Origin: Bradyrhizobium sp. cir1
GTDB taxonomy: Bacteria; Pseudomonadota; Alphaproteobacteria; Rhizobiales; Xanthobacteraceae
DNA: 64,000 nt
Direction of reading: 5' to 3'
NCBI RefSeq assembly: GCF_014198245.1
Contig: NZ_JACIHE010000001.1
Span: 62,001-126,000, forward strand
Under the pieces are notes generated by a model. The model did not search any database. It was given only the letters and a program-made list of their open reading frames with translations, and was not told the origin of the DNA. Below, one piece after another: positions 63,420-64,000 of the stretch; the stretch's first letter is position 1, and each line of letters begins with the position of its first letter. The position numbers and the translations under genes were made by a program.

Positions 63420-64000
63420 TCAGTATCGATAGGGATCGTGGTCGAACAGCGGGAACGCGCTAAACACGCTCGGCGCGTTGGTCGCGATGGCCGGGTGCAG
63501 GCAGGACTTGCCGACCTCGGCGAACGAGGTGGCGCCCAGAAGGCCGAGACAGCGCAGCACCTCGTCTTCCAGCAGCTCCAGCATCCGCGTCACGCCGGCT
63601 TCGCCGGCCGCCGCCAGGGCCCAGCATTGCAGCCGGCCGATGCCGATGAGGTCGGCGCCGGCCGCAATCGCCTTGACGATGTCGGTGCCGCGGCAGAAGC
63701 CGCCATCGACCATGATCTTGGCGCGGCCTTTCACGGCGTCGACGATTTCAGGCAGCACATGCATGGCACCGCGCCCGTGATCGAGCTGGCGGCCGCCATG
63801 GTTGGAGACATAGATCCACTCGACGCCGTGATCGAGCGCGATCAACGCGTCCTCGGCGGTGGCGATGCCCTTCAGGATCAGAGGGATCTTGAACTTATCC
63901 TTGATCATCTTCACGGTCCGCCACTCCAGTCCCTTCTGGTAGTCGCCGCCGGTGGCGCGCAGGCGGCTCTCGCGAACATAGCGCTTGGCGATGTCACGTT
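63420..64000 (-). CDS. FMN-dependent alpha-hydroxy-acid dehydrogenase (LldD/glycolate oxidase family), C-terminal part
   Basis: The gene runs off the right edge, so its N-terminus is missing. The remaining 193 residues hold the TIM-barrel end: IPLILKGIATAEDALIALDHGVEWIYVSNHGGRQLDHGRGAMHVLPEIVDAVKGRAKIMVDGGFCRGTDIVKAIAAGADLIGIGRL. SNHGGRQLD has the catalytic His/Arg pair and DGGFCRGTD the FMN phosphate loop. The family oxidises lactate, glycolate, mandelate or similar; which one cannot be told. Nine bp before the YihX-like gene in the same operon. Confidence 0.9.
   Translation of the reverse strand, partial: RDIAKRYVRESRLRATGGDYQKGLEWRTVKMIKDKFKIPLILKGIATAEDALIALDHGVEWIYVSNHGGRQLDHGRGAMHVLPEIVDAVKGRAKIMVDGGFCRGTDIVKAIAAGADLIGIGRLQCWALAAAGEAGVTRMLELLEDEVLRCLGLLGATSFAEVGKSCLHPAIATNAPSVFSAFPLFDHDPYRY

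Overview
The window is high-GC, gene-dense alphaproteobacterial chromosome. It is most consistent with the Bradyrhizobium / Nitrobacteraceae group. The evidence is the gene order rpsB-tsf-pyrH-frr-uppS-cdsA-dxr-rseP-bamA-lpxD-fabZ-lpxA-lpxI-lpxB, a LexA box of the direct-repeat type GTTC-N7-GTTC, small DUF6894/DUF3551/KTSC proteins, and a HWE-type kinase with a single-domain receiver. No tRNA, rRNA, CRISPR array, IS element or phage was seen.

Layout. 1-4 kb: end of a CopD-like copper protein, proS, and the Lol lipoprotein-release permease and ATPase. 4-8 kb: a medium-chain dehydrogenase and an XRE regulator. The ~275 bp junction between these two exists twice and flanks a Tat-exported epoxide hydrolase, and each copy leaves a gene stump. 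8.7-14.6 kb: a signalling cluster on the minus strand (Crp-type regulator; CheB-CheR-PAS-HWE kinase with a defective CheB active site; coiled-coil protein; stand-alone CheB) with a divergent single-domain receiver. 14.6-20 kb: accessory region with tiny membrane ORFs, an EamA transporter and TetR regulator with matching operators, an MFS transporter, a DUF3551 protein and an outer-membrane beta-barrel.

20-44.5 kb is the conserved core. It runs from dnaE, preceded by a 32-residue membrane protein under a perfect LexA box (a SidA-like candidate), through a catalytically dead caspase-like protein, to translation (rpsB, tsf, frr), UMP kinase, isoprenoids (uppS, dxr), phospholipid (cdsA), RseP, BamA and the lipid A genes. 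It ends with convergent gltA. The lipid A run is interrupted on the opposite strand by a KTSC protein. 44.5-48 kb: gltX and divergent glnS.

48-55.5 kb is an accessory block. It holds a three-gene operon (RNase Z-like metallohydrolase, TrpF-like protein lacking the catalytic cysteine, archaeal-type adenosine-specific kinase family protein), a YbhB protein, a type I glutamine synthetase without glnB, an SPW membrane protein, an MHS transporter and a DUF2171 protein. 55.6-64 kb: comEC, a GAF-type protein, lexA with its box, moeA, small ORFs, a YihX-like HAD phosphatase and the C-terminal part of an FMN-dependent alpha-hydroxy-acid dehydrogenase.

Decayed genes (a carbonic anhydrase with its zinc site deleted, a frameshifted COG3904-like fragment, the two stumps around the epoxide hydrolase) mark the accessory borders. 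The most interesting signals are the SOS-controlled small protein next to dnaE, the TrpF-like/adenosine-kinase/RNase Z-like operon, the pseudo-caspase, the repeat-flanked epoxide hydrolase and the twin TetR operators. All family assignments are by eye from motifs; no database search was run.
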